The notes: a model not told the origin generated them from the letters alone. Positions 13,787 to 26,959 are shown, counted from the stretch's first letter. The stretch is 64,000 nucleotides of DNA from Alisma plantago-aquatica (GCA_963693085.1 OY856413.1:466421379-466485378), one strand, 5' to 3'. Numbers and translations: made by a program.

Positions 13787-13806
13787 TATATATATATATA
13801 TATATA
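13787..13806. repeat. (TA)n, 20 bp
   Basis: Pure TA repeat separating N1 from M2. Confidence 0.95.
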
Positions 13807-14143
13807 GGTCATTTATTCATTGCCCGCGCGGGTAGCCTGGAGTTTCGCTACCCGATAGCCAAAAAAGTAACTCTTCTGGCCACAAAAGTAACTCTGTTGT
13901 CAAAAAAGTAACTATGGTGATAAGAAAGTAACTACACGACTAAAAAAGTAACTCTGTACAAAATATACAACAGATATATATAAGGACGGGTTTTTTTATT
14001 TTGGGGGGGCAAATGATATTATTTTTGGATGAATTTTTTTGGAGAGGTAGATAAAATACTCCTATGCAATTGCGAAAAAAAAATTAAAAAAAGTGGTGGG
14101 AAGGGTGGGCGGGTAGCTACCCGTGTGGGCAATAAATATGGGC

Positions 14144-14145
<2 letters not shown>
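13807..14145 (+). mobile_element. MITE M2 (339 bp)
   Basis: Second copy of the M family in the same orientation as M1. Starts GGTCATTTATTCATTGCCCG, ends ATGGGCCC, with the same AAAAAGTAACT subterminal repeats (13860-13955). Flanked by (AT)n on both sides. Confidence 0.85.

Positions 14146-14234
<89 letters not shown>
14146..14234. repeat. (AT)n microsatellite, 89 bp
   Basis: Uninterrupted AT repeat between M2 and N2. Confidence 0.97.
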
Positions 14235-14239
<5 letters not shown>

Positions 14240-14545
14240 TATCTTCGTTACCCATGCGGGTAACTAAGATTCGCTACCCGTGCATCAGTTTTGTAATGGG
14301 AAGGTATGCATTTGTAATGAGACAATCCAAATTTGTAATGAGACGACCGCAATTGTAATACAAAGACTCATTTTGTATTACAGTGTTGTTACAGTAATAA
14401 ATATATATTTATTACTGTAACAGCGCTGTAATACAAAATGAGTTTTTGTATTACAATTTTGGTCGTCTCATTACAAATTTGGTTGTCTCATTACATATTT
14501 GTGTCATCCCATTACAAAATTGATGCACGGGTAGCGAAGATATAC

Positions 14546-14547
<2 letters not shown>
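14235..14547. mobile_element. Foldback MITE N2 (313 bp)
   Basis: Same family as N1, with the same palindromic centre (near 14400). The right end is about 24 bp shorter: the block between two copies of a CGGGTA-like motif is missing, as expected for a deletion between short direct repeats. No ORF. Confidence 0.87.
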
Positions 14548-14617
<70 letters not shown>

Positions 14618-14646
14618 GTTATATATGTATATACATATATATATAC
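14548..14646. repeat. Imperfect (AT)n
   Basis: AT repeats interrupted by AC and GT steps (TATACATATAT, GTTATATATG). Confidence 0.95.
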
Positions 14647-14969
14647 ATTCATTCACTACCCGTGCGAGTAACTAAGGTTAATTACTCATGCATCTATTTC
14701 ATAATAGGAAGGCACATATATATAATGAGACAGACAACATTATAATGAGATGACTAAAATTATAATAGAAAGACTTATTTTGTAATACTAAGTAAACTAT
14801 TGTAATAAATATCATTTTTACTATATTTAGAGGAAGGATAAAATTTTCAGGTAGTATTTATAAAATGAGTCTTTTTATTACAATTTTTTTTGTCTCATTA
14901 CAATTAGGTGTCTTCCTATTACAAGACAGATCGACGGTAACAAAAGTTAGTTACATGTGCGAGTAGTGA

Positions 14970-14970
<1 letters not shown>
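14647..14970. mobile_element. Older, diverged N-family copy N3
   Basis: Begins CATTCATTCACTACCCGTGC and ends near GCGAGTAGTGAA. The interior has ATAATGAGAC repeats and an inverted half (GTCTCATTACA near 14893). Many substitutions and an altered centre show it is older than N1 and N2. It also lies between AT repeats. Confidence 0.7.
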
Positions 14971-15001
<31 letters not shown>

Positions 15002-15003
15002 TA
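14971..15003. repeat. (TA)n-(GA)n microsatellite
   Basis: About 15 bp of TA and 16 bp of GA repeats. Confidence 0.95.
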
Positions 15004-15387
15004 AGGCTAGAATACACTCGAGTGTACAGATCACATGAATACACTCAAGTGTGGTTGCATATCAAGATTATCTTTGGCAAAATGTAAACCATTGATTTTC
15101 ACTGTCATACTATAACTAGGCTACATACAAATTTTGAGCCCATTTGGATAAGTGTAAGTTACTCATCTAAGGGCAACAAAATCGACGTGCAAAACTAATT
15201 CTAAATGCATAATTTTTGCGGTCTTTATAACATGATCTATAAATGTCCAAATGTGCCCAAATTTTACGTATGAGCTATTCTCGAGATGTTTAAGAAGATC
15301 AACGGATTAGATTTTTGAAAAAAGATATTGCATCATGAAAAACTAGAGTGTATTCTTCTCCGAATACGCTCAAGTGTATTCTAGCCT
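15004..15387. mobile_element. MITE O1 (about 384 bp)
   Basis: Terminal inverted repeats of about 23 bp with two mismatches: left AGGCTAGAATACACTCGAG, right end ...CAAGTGTATTCTAGCCT. No ORF. It abuts (GA)n on the left and (AT)n on the right, a third sequence type in the same microsatellite setting. Confidence 0.75.
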
Positions 15388-15388
15388 G

Positions 15389-15478
<90 letters not shown>

Positions 15479-15521
15479 TGTGTGTGTGTGTGTGTGTATA
15501 GAGAGAGAGAGAGAGAGAGAT
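15388..15521. repeat. (AT)n-(GT)n-(AG)n compound microsatellite
   Basis: About 55 bp AT, 52 bp GT/TG with one CT interruption, then about 22 bp AG. Confidence 0.95.
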
Positions 15522-15540
15522 TTGGAACTCCAGTGTAGCA

Positions 15541-15920
15541 GAGATAGAATACACTCAAGTAGATGTTGATCATGTGACATTTATTTTGAAAGTCTAAAGC
15601 ATGGATCTTCTCAAGTATATCATGAACATACTATATATAAAATTTGATCTCATTTGGACACTTATAGGTCATTTGGACACTTATAGGTCATGAATATAAA
15701 GGCATCAAACAATTTGCAATTCAAATTATTTTATTGTGTCAATTTTGTTGGACATGGAAGAATGTCATAGAAGAATCAAAATGATATCAAAATTTTCATG
15801 TAGTCTATATTTGCTACAGTAAATATCAACAATTTAAATTTAGTAAAAAATGATCTAGATATGTAAAATGTACTTGAGTGTAAGGTGTTATATGTAAACT
15901 CAAGTATATTCTAGCCGGAC
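15541..15920. mobile_element. Diverged O-family copy O2
   Basis: Left end AGAGATAGAATACACTCAAG and right end CTCAAGTATATTCTAGCC match the O1 termini imperfectly. The interior is AT-rich without an ORF. A 19-bp duplication (TTGGACACTTATAGGTCAT) occurs near 15655-15690. Confidence 0.55.
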
Positions 15921-15939
15921 TATATACATATATACAGAC

Positions 15940-15976
<37 letters not shown>

Positions 15977-16390
15977 GTATGGATAAAAGAATTGTGTACC
16001 CGATTACATATATCTTATATGTACTTATCTTAATTTTTTATAGTTTAACAATTCTATTGAGAAATCTAACCGTATGGATGTGATGTATACCCCTTACATA
16101 ATATGTATATACAAATCATCTCAATATGACACTCCCATATTATCTAATAAAAAAAGATGTATATTTTCTAATCAAGGGTAAGTTGGAAAAATTGTGGAAT
16201 CATCGGATACTATATTACTATATATCATGATTTATATGAGATATAATTGTAATTTTTTAAACACAACTAATCTAAACATTGTTGATTCAATTCTATATGG
16301 TTAGACTTAGTTAACAGACTCTACATATACTATTTTTATAGGTGATACACAAAACTTACATGTATCAACTAGTACACACTTTCAAACATC
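15921..16390. other. AT-rich spacer with short microsatellites
   Basis: Contains (AT)n at about 15944-15963 and (GTAT)n to about 15980, then roughly 400 bp of unidentified AT-rich DNA. Confidence 0.6.
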
Positions 16391-17108
<718 letters not shown>

Positions 17109-19100
17109 GTGACACCCATTACCAAACAGAGCAAGATTACTCAAAACAAGCACAAAATTATCACTAATAACCATATTAACACAAAACAAGGTAGATTAAA
17201 ACCGATCACATAAAGGCATCTCAAGCCGAGTGCATCATATTTAAATCCATACTTGAGTCATTTATATTGCATTCATGCCAAAGGATGTTACATATCATTG
17301 TTCACTGTCTAACTAGCCAGAACCTATTACATATGATAACTTGTTCACATATACAAATCATGCTTGTGCCACCATGGTATAGACCCAAAAACTCAAACTG
17401 GTGAACAAAGTTTATGAAACACCCCCAAGGACCTGAGAATATAGGTATGACATGTAGCACTCTATTATAAGACACTAACTGCATATCCATGATCCAACAA
17501 CTACATCTCCTCTTACTGTTAGCTTCAACAGTACGATCTCTATGTCAACATTCATGACCACCTAAAAATGTGGAAACCCATGAGGTGAGACCAAACGTCC
17601 CAGTGAGAGGTATAACTCTCTGCCAAAGTCTATTAAAGCACAATTAACTAAGAAGGTAGATAAAATACTTGACAAGTTGAGAAGATTCAGCTAAATGATA
17701 AGTATACAATAGATAATGCAGATAAAATAAACTAGGTAGTTATCACTGAGTAGTAGAACAATTAAATATATAAGAAGGAATATGAAGAACATGTATAATA
17801 GTTGATTTCTCTTACTGCATTATAATTCAAGAAATTAGTACAAATACAAGGCAAATGATTCTACCAATGTGATTTACATTTGACCCTAAGCAAATATACT
17901 ACACGACTGTGTTACGTCTTTTACTATGTCCTGAGGAGATGCGGTATACCACTCATGCTCCAAATGACCATTGTTAAGTCAAAATTTGTTCCATAAAAGA
18001 CGGGGAGGAGTTGGACTTCTATGATCTATCCACACCCTCAGTTAGTCCGAGCATGCCGTAGTGACATATAAAGTCCAATTGTAAAACAGCCTAGACCACC
18101 TTGGTATATAGGTCATGACGTAAGAGAAACTAAGTTACGACCGATGTCACACTGCTGTCAAGGTATGATTGCATCCATCCTCAATGATATCATATATACA
18201 CACTGTATCACATCATTGGGATATGGCCTCAATTGTTCCCCTACCAAGGTATTACCATAGCCAATCATGTAAAATGCATATACTCAACAATATATGACTC
18301 TGTTCTTCCACTAAGGGAGAACCCATTTCACCATCCAACAAGTAATGATGTTGAAGATGGATCTATGGCACTGGGAAACTATATGATTAATATTTCACTT
18401 TATTAATTATACCAATTGGATGAATTAAGGCTTTATCATATAAGTGGACATCCAAAACCCCAATTCAATCAAGCAAGCATAACTATGAAACAACTTCAGA
18501 AGATATAAAATGTATAAGGTGTGAACTTGTCACATCTTCATTACATGATACTTGTAGCACTGCCATTCACAAGGCCATCGTCAACATCACACAACCATAC
18601 AAGGCTATCACAAATGTCACATCACTATGGGATATCAATCCATCAATCACATCACTAGAGGATATCACCTCATAGTAGGCATTAAGCCTTCACTAGATCA
18701 TAGGACCCATCACATCAATATGATCTCATCATGTCTCATCAAGACTCATAGACATCACCTTGTGTCATATAATCACCATCGTAGCATACACAAGCCATGG
18801 CACCCATTCAACCTGCAAGATTAGAATCATACAAGTAGGAGAAAGGAAATCATATTGTGGTAACCACTTCATGTGAGACAAGCAAACACATCATATTTAC
18901 CAACATTAGGGTTAGAGTTCCATATCATAAATCAATCACCAAACCCTGATTATGTCATCTCTCACTTTCTTGGATTATATTAAAATTAGAACATCATTAA
19001 TTAAACATGATTAGAGCATTATGTCAATAAAACTAAGTATCAACATCATTTATATGTGCATGTGTACCATCTCATATCATGATCTTGGTGTTTTCCTTGT
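17109..19100 (-). mobile_element. Probable decayed Gypsy LTR, minus orientation
   Basis: Begins GTGACACCCATTACC. Reverse-complemented this gives an end ...GGGTGTCAC, similar to the GGGTGTTACA end of the solo LTR at 45911-50339. No protein is readable. Repeated ATCACATCACTA and GGATATCA blocks occur at 18620-18680. The right border was not found, and the assignment rests on the terminus and general texture. Confidence 0.35.
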
Positions 19101-19776
19101 GAGGTAACCATGTAGCCAAAAATTGGTTTTTGGTGGAGTTCTTCCTCTTGGAGATCGAGATCTTGGAGCTTCGTCCTCTACCTAAGGTGGGTTATATAAC
19201 TCTCTACTCTTTTCTATTATAGCACTTATAATCTTGATTGCACGATGTTGTTTCTTTTTCTAAAACATGATCTTAACATGCTATATGACGTTACCATAAT
19301 CTAGGGTTTGAAATGGTTAAAATACCTTGATACGCAATTTTGGGAAAGTTATGAGATAGATGTTTTCCTATTGCTTTTGGATCAAGGTTTTCTATCATCA
19401 TGAAATGGTTAAAATACCTTGATGTGTCATGGATATTAGGTTCTATTTTGCATGTGTTGATCATGATATATCCCTCCTACATAAGGTTCTTTCATGGTGA
19501 TTTCCATGGTATATGTATATAGTTTTGGTGACTGCCTTAGTAAAGTTTTTTCAACAAAATGGTGATAAGTTTTCTTTGATGATAATCTCATGTTTTGATC
19601 TATAAACCTGATGCTAATATGTTATATGAAGTCATCATGAACTAAGGTTTAATACTTTGTAGTATTCTCATGAAGATTGCTCTCTTTCTTAAACCCTAAT
19701 TCCATGAACCTGATTTCTAAGTGATAGATAAAGTGAATATGTTACATGCAACATGATTCTTTGATTTATCCCCATG

Positions 19777-20302
19777 CTTTGGTTTGGGCTTGTTCTTTCT
19801 TAAGGTTTTTAGTTGGGTTTTTTGAGGTTTAAGCTTGGTCTTCTTCGACCTAGATGGTTTCTTGAAGGTGCATGTTAAAGTTCAATTTTCAAGGTCTTGA
19901 TGTTCACTTTGGGTTGGAATTTTCCATCTTGTTGATGATGGTTTCCCTTAATGTTTATCTTCTATTTTAGGCTGTAATATATTCCTATATTGATTAAGGT
20001 TTATCCCTATTTTGAAGGTGGTTATGTGCCTTGGTGGTAGCTTTGGTTCGGGCTTGTGCTTTCTTGAGGTTTTGAGTTGGGTTTCTTGAGGTTGAAGCTT
20101 GGTCTTCTTCCACCTAGATGGTTTCTTGAAGGTGCATGTTAAAGTTCGATTTTCAAGGTCTTGATGCTCACCTTGGGTTGGAGTTTTCCATCTTGCTGAT
20201 GATGGTTTCCCTTGATGTTTATCTTCTATTTTAGGCTATAATATATTCCTATGTTGATTAAGGTTTATCCCTATTTTGAAGGTGTTTATGTGCCTTGGTG
20301 GT
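19777..20302. repeat. Tandem duplication, 2 x about 263 bp
   Basis: Units begin GCTTTGGTTTGGGCTTG (19777) and GCTTTGGTTCGGGCTTG (20040). They stay aligned through TGTTTATCTTCTATTTTAGG to GTGCCTTGGTGGT, with scattered substitutions. Confidence 0.9.
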
Positions 20303-20329
20303 CTCTACACCTTTGTTTTGGTCTCAGTC

Positions 20330-20900
20330 GACTCATCATTGTCCTCGATCTTTGGCTGTGATGCCTTGTGTTGTTTCGATCAAAACATATGTCTTTTGCA
20401 CCTTGGATCATGACTCTCTTGTATAGTTATGGTCAAGACATATGTGTGTGGGATGATGTTTCGGTTGAGACGTGTTGGTTTTGGTTGAGACACCTCTGAG
20501 TTGGCTTGGTCGAGACATGTGTGTGTGGGTTGTTGTGTTTCAGTCGTAACATGTTTTGATGTTGGTTGAGACATGCTTTGACGTTATGGTCGATACCTTG
20601 AGAGTTTCTTGCTTTTGAGTTGTCACCCTTGAGCTTGTCTTGGTAGAAACCCTAACCCTAGTGGTTTGAGGGTTGAGAGACATGTGCTAGTGGTTCTTTT
20701 TTTGGCTGTGACCATGTTTGAAGGTTGGGACATGTGTTCTACTCTATGCTTCGGTCGTAACACATGACAATGTCTGTTTTAGTTGAGACTCTTGATCTTT
20801 TTTGATGGTTGGTCATGACACATGAGGGTGTTACGGTCACAACACATTTCTTAGTATATGGTTGATACACATACATGTTACATAGTCGTAACACATGCAT
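20330..20900 (+). repeat. Degenerate GGTYGAGACAYGT motif array
   Basis: More than ten variants, such as GGTCGAGACATGTGTG, GGTTGAGACACC and GGTCGTAACACATG, spaced about 25-60 bp apart. Related forms (GGTCAAGACACG, GTTGAGACACACC) reappear at 21480-21760. Not palindromic. Confidence 0.6.
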
Positions 20901-20907
20901 AACAATT

Positions 20908-20920
20908 CAAGGAAAGGGGA
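20908..20920 (+). other. Possible polypurine tract and LTR start
   Basis: CAAGGAAAGGGGA directly precedes TGTAGAACCC (20921), the form expected at an internal/3' LTR border of a Gypsy element. The LTR that would follow runs into L-family sequence at about 21812, so the structure is unresolved. Confidence 0.3.
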
Positions 20921-21811
20921 TGTAGAACCCAAGTCTGAACTAAAAAGAAGGAAGATGAAAGAGAATAAAGCTTCCTCTCACTTGGGTATCACCATGTCAA
21001 ACATAATCTATGACCCTTGGGATGAGTAGTTTCTCTCAAGATGACCACCATAGATGGTCCATGGTCTCATGGTCAAGAAAGTGGAAGAAGGGAGGTAGGG
21101 CTCCAAAGGGACAAATGTGATCAAGAAGGTAGAACCACTTACCAAGAAGAGAAATCACCAAGGATCATAACAAGGAAGACAATTGAGCTCAAGAATACCA
21201 TATGCAAGGTTTCTCAGCCACCAAAGCTCCAAGTTCAACCCTTCTTTCCTCCACCAAGCTCCAAGGTTGGCCACAAGCAAGAGGGAGAAGAAGGAGGGCC
21301 AAAAGGGATACTTGCATGAAGAAGAAATAGGTTATATACTCAAGGAGGAGATAAGTAAGGTGGAGATGATGTGCCAACATAAAGAGGCACCAAGGGGACG
21401 CCTGTCCATCAAGAAAATGACCATGCAGCCACTATATGCATGCATGCAACCTATGGTGATACAACCAGTGTTGGGTATCGACCTCTTTGGATCACCAACA
21501 CATTGGTTTTGGTCAAGACACGTCAAAGGGGTCAAAACAATATCAAAGCACATGGCTAGGTCAAACAAAAGGTCACCAAACACTCAAGGTCAAGACACAC
21601 CACTAATAGACAAACCATCTCGACTTAACCACATCTAGGGCATCAAGGTCGAAACAACATCACCCAAGGAAGGTGTCTCAGTTGAGACACACCCAAAACA
21701 CACCAACATGGTTGAGACATAGGTCGCAACACTCAACCAAGATCAATATGGTCGACACCAACAAAACCCTAGAAACTCTAATCACTTCTAGAGATGTCAC
21801 CACTCATCCAA
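20921..21811 (+). other. Unassigned segment before the L-family LTR
   Basis: Frames at 21041-21319 and 21183-21638 overlap and resemble nothing known. Either a divergent LTR start or a sequence that replaced the first 130 bp or so of the L LTR. Confidence 0.35.
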
Positions 21812-22595
21812 GGCTCTCATTTAGTGATAATAAGATGATAAAGAACTTAATTGGATAAGTATTATGGTTAATGGGCCATTAGTGAGCCAAGTGACATAAC
21901 TCATATAAGGAAGTCTCCAAAGTGAAAACAAACTCCAAATTCATAGTTTACATATCAAAATAAGCCTACATGTCAATTTTCATCTAATTTGGACAACCTT
22001 GATATAATAAGGTAAGTTTAGGAGAGAGAAAGTTGATAAAAGGCACTAATGCTCAATAATGTGCAATATAATTCTAAAAGATGGAAATAATGCCAAATCC
22101 ATATTCAACACACTTAACTTGTGGATGAAGTTTCACCTAATTTTGATAATCCATGTGTCATTATTGCATTAGGAAAGAAACAAAAAATATATTAAATAAT
22201 GCATCTAAAGTTTCCAAAAGTAAAATCTAATTGGAGAATCAGAATCTACATGCTTTAATTAGCCTCTCTGCAAAATTTCATCTAATTTGGGTTTTGTTTG
22301 TGCCCTCAAAAGAGGAAAGAGAAAAAGAATAATAATTCAATGCCACTTAATTAAATAAAATCGATTTTTGTCTGTCACGTGTATCTTCAGCCTCAGTTTA
22401 ATGTTTGATCTAATAGTGGCTATCTATTTTGTTTTGAGTGGTTAGGATTATCTCTCCTAGCTCCCGCCTATGACTTTCCTTTTCTTTCTCAGTGCCAGCA
22501 GGAATCGGTTCCCTCTCCGATTTCTACTCCTTCCTTCCTTCTTTGCCCCAGGTTTTCCTCCTCTACCTTTCGCATCTCCTTTCACACCCACTGAC

Positions 22596-22604
22596 CCTAT
22601 AAAA
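22596..22604 (+). promoter_or_regulatory. LTR TATA box, element L
   Basis: CCTATAAAA, conserved at 37052-37060 in the 3' LTR, followed by a C/T-rich leader. Probable U3 core promoter of the L family. Confidence 0.6.
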
Positions 22605-24199
22605 CCCAGACCATGTGGCTTTCTCACCCGTTTTTCAACCGCATTTTTTCTCCCTTGTTCCTTCTCAGTAGCGCCCCTATTTTCTTTCTCCTTGCATCAC
22701 CGAACCATTAGGACCCCTGGTGGTTGGTCCCCAACCTTCTTTGGGATCCCAGAGATGTTCCCCCTCTTTGATTTAGCTGTGTTTGACCTTGAGGCCCTTC
22801 CCCTTTTTTTGACCACTCTTTCTTGGGAGTTTGATCTCGTCGGTGTCTCTGGGGTTTACTCAAGATCAGATAAATGATGTTCTGACTTCAGTTCATCTTT
22901 GTGGTGGTTTTGGCTACTTCAATTAGGTATGATGTGGGGTGCTTCTTCTTTTCCCCCTTTTAGTCTCCTTCTTCGTTGGATCAGTGTGGTAGCCTAATTC
23001 CTTGTGTGGTGGTCACTTTTTCATCTATTTGATATGTCGACATCTTCGTCATGAGGTTCCTGGTCGTTCGTCATCGTTGATTTGCAGTGTTGGTCATGGT
23101 GCTAACTTCCCTCAAATTCTATCTAGGCTTCCTGTTACTTTAAACAGCAATGGTAGTTGGAAGAGAGGGGAAGTTCCCCCGTCGTGATTTCTCCGGTTTG
23201 CCCTTGTTTTGCTTCTGATCTTAAATTCTTGGTTGAGGGTGTTCTGGTCTTTTGACCCCATTTTCGTTCATTTTGTCACGAGTCAACGAGATCTTAACCT
23301 GGTGTTTTAGATGTGCCTGATTGGGCCAGCTCATCTGGGCCCCCCGCACTCTCTCTCTCTCTTTCTTTCTCTTTAATTTCTCAGCCTAGTTGGCTTTTCG
23401 GGTTTATCCTATTGGTCAGATTGGCAAAAATGATAACTAATTACTTGTTGATAAGAAAAATGTGTAAAAATAGTCAATAAAATGAGAAAAATAAGGGAAA
23501 TCTAATGATATCAATTTTGATTACCAATTCCATGTTATTAATTTGTGATTTCAATGGAACTAATTAATTAGGAATTAACTTATAAAATCATAACTAAATA
23601 TTTATACGTCAGAAATATATAATAAAATATGTTTTAGACTCATAATGACATAATCTATAATGTGGCATGGTTTTGATAACCTAAATCACATATAATGAAA
23701 AAGGTGGTTTTAAGGGTTTGAGTAATGTATATGAAATTGACACAAAATCTACATATATGCTTAATAGGTTTCTTTGATGCCTAGGCTTGGAACTAGAATT
23801 GGATTTAGACTATTTGACTCTGAAGTTGAGGTATGTTTGCACACCATATTATTCTTTTGAGCAATTATCCTATATTTCTTCTTACTCTTGGTCCTATGGA
23901 CAATATACTATACACATTGCTCCTGTATTTTGATATCATGGTTCCTGTAAACTATCCTATTTGTTGTTGATCTTGTGATCATGGATATTCTCTTGGAATC
24001 TTTTTCTAATGCTTTGAGCATGTTGGAATTATTTGATGTTATATGCCCACTGTGATGTGGATGTTTACTTGTTGATATATGCCCACTATGATGTGGATGT
24101 TTATGTGATATCTTTTTTCCCACTTATGAGGTGGATGTATATGTTGGTCACTTATGTGGTGACTAGTTTGTATAATGTGACTATACTTTTCTACTAGCC

Positions 24200-24204
24200 T
24201 CTAC
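24200..24204. repeat. Target-site duplication TCTAC (left)
   Basis: Repeated at 34615-34619, immediately outside the TG...CA solo LTR. Confidence 0.85.
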
Positions 24205-25104
24205 TGTAACATACTAGATCTCAGACCCTGCCCTGGAATTTGACATTTTGGACTTAGCCAAATAAGGTCGAAGGTTAGACCTAAATAGATGTTTAGTATA
24301 ACCCCAATGAGCTAATACATGTATATATCACCTTAATATAACCTAATGTTCTGACATTAATCTTAGGTTAATAATGGATACATAAAATATGCCACAGAAC
24401 TCATTTTGGTGGTAATATGAAGATAAGGAACTTATTTGGATGAATAATTTAGATAATGGGTCATTAATGGGCCATATGACATGTCTCATAAAAATAAGTC
24501 TCAAAAGTGGAAACATACTTCAAATTTGAAATTACATATCAAAATTATCATACATGTCAAATTTCATCTAATTTGGACAACCTTGAAATATTAGGATAAG
24601 TTTAGGAGAGAGAAAATGAGTAAAAGGCATAAGTAATGAATAATGTGATTATATAACTTCAAAATATGGAAATCATGGAAAATTCATATTCAAAACATAA
24701 AAGATAACTTGTATATGCAGTTTGGTCCAATTTGGATGTTGTTTGTGCAAGTTATGCAATTATATGCACATTTTGGACTTTTATGCAATTTACCCAATTC
24801 GGAAGTTTTCTTTGTAAATTGTCACATGAATTATAATCAATATATATTCCCTTACCATTCTTGAGTTTTTGAACCATAGGGCACCTAGTTGCACCTTGGT
24901 TTGAAGGTGTTTCTTTCCAATGGCATTTTAGGGATTACTCTCTTTATAAATGAGCTTATCTTTAGAAGCTATCAACCAATGGGGTTATTTCTTTGATTGG
25001 AGGTCGGTTGGGATAGCCTATAAGTGTCCATAAACTGACATTTGATATTCAAGAAGCCTCTATGAGTTGTCATCTTGCATGACCATGAAATCCCTAGGCT
25101 AAGG

Positions 25105-25365
25105 ACACATGGAAAGCTCCATGGACACCTCATGCTTGACTTCTTCCTTATCCATAAAGGTTTGCATGTCCATGGGTACCCTTAGCACTGGACACATGGA
25201 AAGTAACTTGACACCTCGTGCTTGACTTCTTCCTTATCCATAAAGGCTTGCATGTCCATTGACACCCTTGTACATGACACATGGAAAGTCTCATAGACAC
25301 CTCATACTTGACCGCTTTCTTTATATAGCCATATCTACCCCTTCCCAACTCCAAATTTGAAATCT
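25105..25365. repeat. Tandem triplication, period about 88 bp
   Basis: Three units beginning CACATGGAAAG (about 25105, 25193 and 25279), each continuing to a CTTGAC stretch and, in the first two, CTTCCTTATCCATAAAGG. Confidence 0.85.
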
Positions 25366-25673
25366 CTTGCTCTCCTTTATAAACTCTATTTCATAGAATC
25401 ATTCCTACTCTATTTTTTCATGAAGGTGTTGTCCAAAAGTAAAAGGAGGTGCCTACCTTGGTGAAGAAGGCTCCTAGCGTTCTAAATTTTCTCTATTTAG
25501 GGTTTCTAAAGCTCTTCCTTGGTTATTTCGACCAAAACTAGTACGTTTTCTCCTTTCCTTCCCTATTTTCATGTTATTAGTCTTCCTTACACCTTCCTCC
25601 AGGTCTTAACCATGGCCTTCCATGGTGAAACCCCACCTAGAACCCATAAACACCTCATGTCCATGTTCTATTG

Positions 25674-25985
25674 TTAGGGCTTTTCACCTCTAAAGTGGAG
25701 AAGGTGCTTCTTGCTTGATATAGGAGCTTTATTGGAGAAACCAGCCTCTTTAAGATAGGGAACCTTACTTATTGGACCTATCCACCTTCCCTAGATGTTC
25801 TTTGGAGGCCTATTCTTGACTTTTACTGGTTAGGGTTTTTCACCTCTAAAGTGGAGAAGGTGCTTCTTGCTCGAGATAGGAGCTTTGTTGGAGAAACCAA
25901 CCTCTCTAAGCTTGGGAACCTTACTTATTGGTCTTGTCCACCTTCCCTAGAGGTTCTTTGGAGGCCTAGGCTTTACTTGGACTGT
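25674..25985. repeat. Tandem duplication, 2 x 156 bp
   Basis: Units begin TTAGGGCTTTTCACCTC (25674) and TTAGGGTTTTTCACCTC (25830) and remain alignable to GTTCTTTGGAGGCC. Confidence 0.88.
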
Positions 25986-26217
25986 TTAGACTCTAAATTT
26001 GAGGTATGATGTATCCCCTATTCTTCTATGTTAAGTAATTCACCTATGCTTATTCATTCTCTTTATCCTATGGACATTAGCCTATACATAATGGCTCTTC
26101 TTTTGAAAATCATAGTTCATTTGAACTACCTCATTTTATATTGATTATGTGATCATGGACATTCTTTAGAACTCTTATCTTATGCTATGTTCATGATGGA
26201 ACTCTAAAAGATGACAT

Positions 26218-26222
26218 GTGAT
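26218..26222. repeat. Target-site duplication GTGAT (left)
   Basis: Matched by GTGAT at 33625-33629. Rejoining the flanks restores the GTGATRTCTTTT...CCCACTTATGAGG text seen at about 24097 and 38560 in the other L copies. Confidence 0.95.
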
Positions 26223-26947
26223 TGAAAACTACTAGAGGGGGGGGTGAATAGAGTTTTATAGATAATTTAACAATTATTGAACTCAAACAACCACAATGAA
26301 AAATATTGGACAAGGAGACACAAGGTTTAGAGTGGTTCCAACTATAGCAAATACTATAGCCGTCAATCCACTACCTGGTTGCTTACCCAACCGGGATTTG
26401 AAAAGAAATTTATTTTATTACCTCTTCAAGGAATTTACATAAAATACAATCTCTTTTCCTAAACCCTTTAAGCAGCCTTCACCTAGAAGTAATCGCCAAC
26501 CTTGAAGCAGCCTTCCCTTGAAGTAGATGCACCAACTCCCGTTGCACCAGCCTTTTGAAGTAGCTTCCCTTGCGATAGCCTTCTTGAAGTAGCTTGAAGT
26601 CCCCTTCTCCACCTGAGAAGTCAACCCTCTCCAATCCGCAGCCTCCAACCCTAGGAGTAGCAAGGAGAGTACAAAAGATAAACAGGAACAAGAAAGAAAA
26701 AGGAAATTACAACTTATCCTTTAAGCCCAAGGCTTGATATGCCTAGATCAAGCGTAAGATCTCCTAGCCAAGTATGTGAACTTGTGATTTCTGTGGGTAG
26801 GAGAATCTAGCCTATAGAACACGAGATTGAGCTAAGGAGAATGTAGGCCAATGATCACAGTGCTCAAATTACTTGCAAAAGATTGCTCAAGTATGCTCAA
26901 GTGTATTCTCAAGTGTAACAAGTGAATTCTAGTGTCCTATGGCTTGT

Positions 26948-26959
26948 CCTATTTATAGG
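26948..26959 (-). promoter_or_regulatory. TATA box in 3' LTR
   Basis: CCTATAAATAGG on the minus strand, about 130 bp downstream of the hairpin array. Identical to the functional-position copy at 32939-32950. Confidence 0.6.

Larger units (their letters stand above)
19101..20920 (+). other. Retroelement leader-like region
   Basis: No ORF of note. CTAAGGTGGGTTATATAAC near 19181-19200 and the following T-rich text resemble the inner part of Gypsy LTRs or leaders. It contains a tandem duplication (19777-20302) and a GGTYGAGACA-type motif array (20330-20900). Confidence 0.35.
21812..24204 (+). repeat. 5' LTR of element L, first part
   Basis: Homologous to the 3' LTR at 36136-38768 from CATTTAGTGATAATAAG onwards. 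The first 130 bp or so of the LTR are missing or replaced. Interrupted after TCTAC (24200-24204) by the L-family solo LTR; the sequence resumes at 34620. Contains a leader with overlapping open frames (22470-22877) that also exist, frame-shifted, in the 3' copy and are unlikely to be a gene. Confidence 0.8.

Noticed and set aside
22470..22877. 135-aa frame and its 153-aa counterpart at 36923-37384
   Set aside because: They lie in the L LTR around the TATA box. The two copies differ in frame and length, and the composition is that of a C/T-rich leader.
26418..26691. Two overlapping minus-strand frames, repeated at 32409-32682
   Set aside because: Conserved only because the two LTRs are about 99% alike; they overlap each other and resemble no protein.
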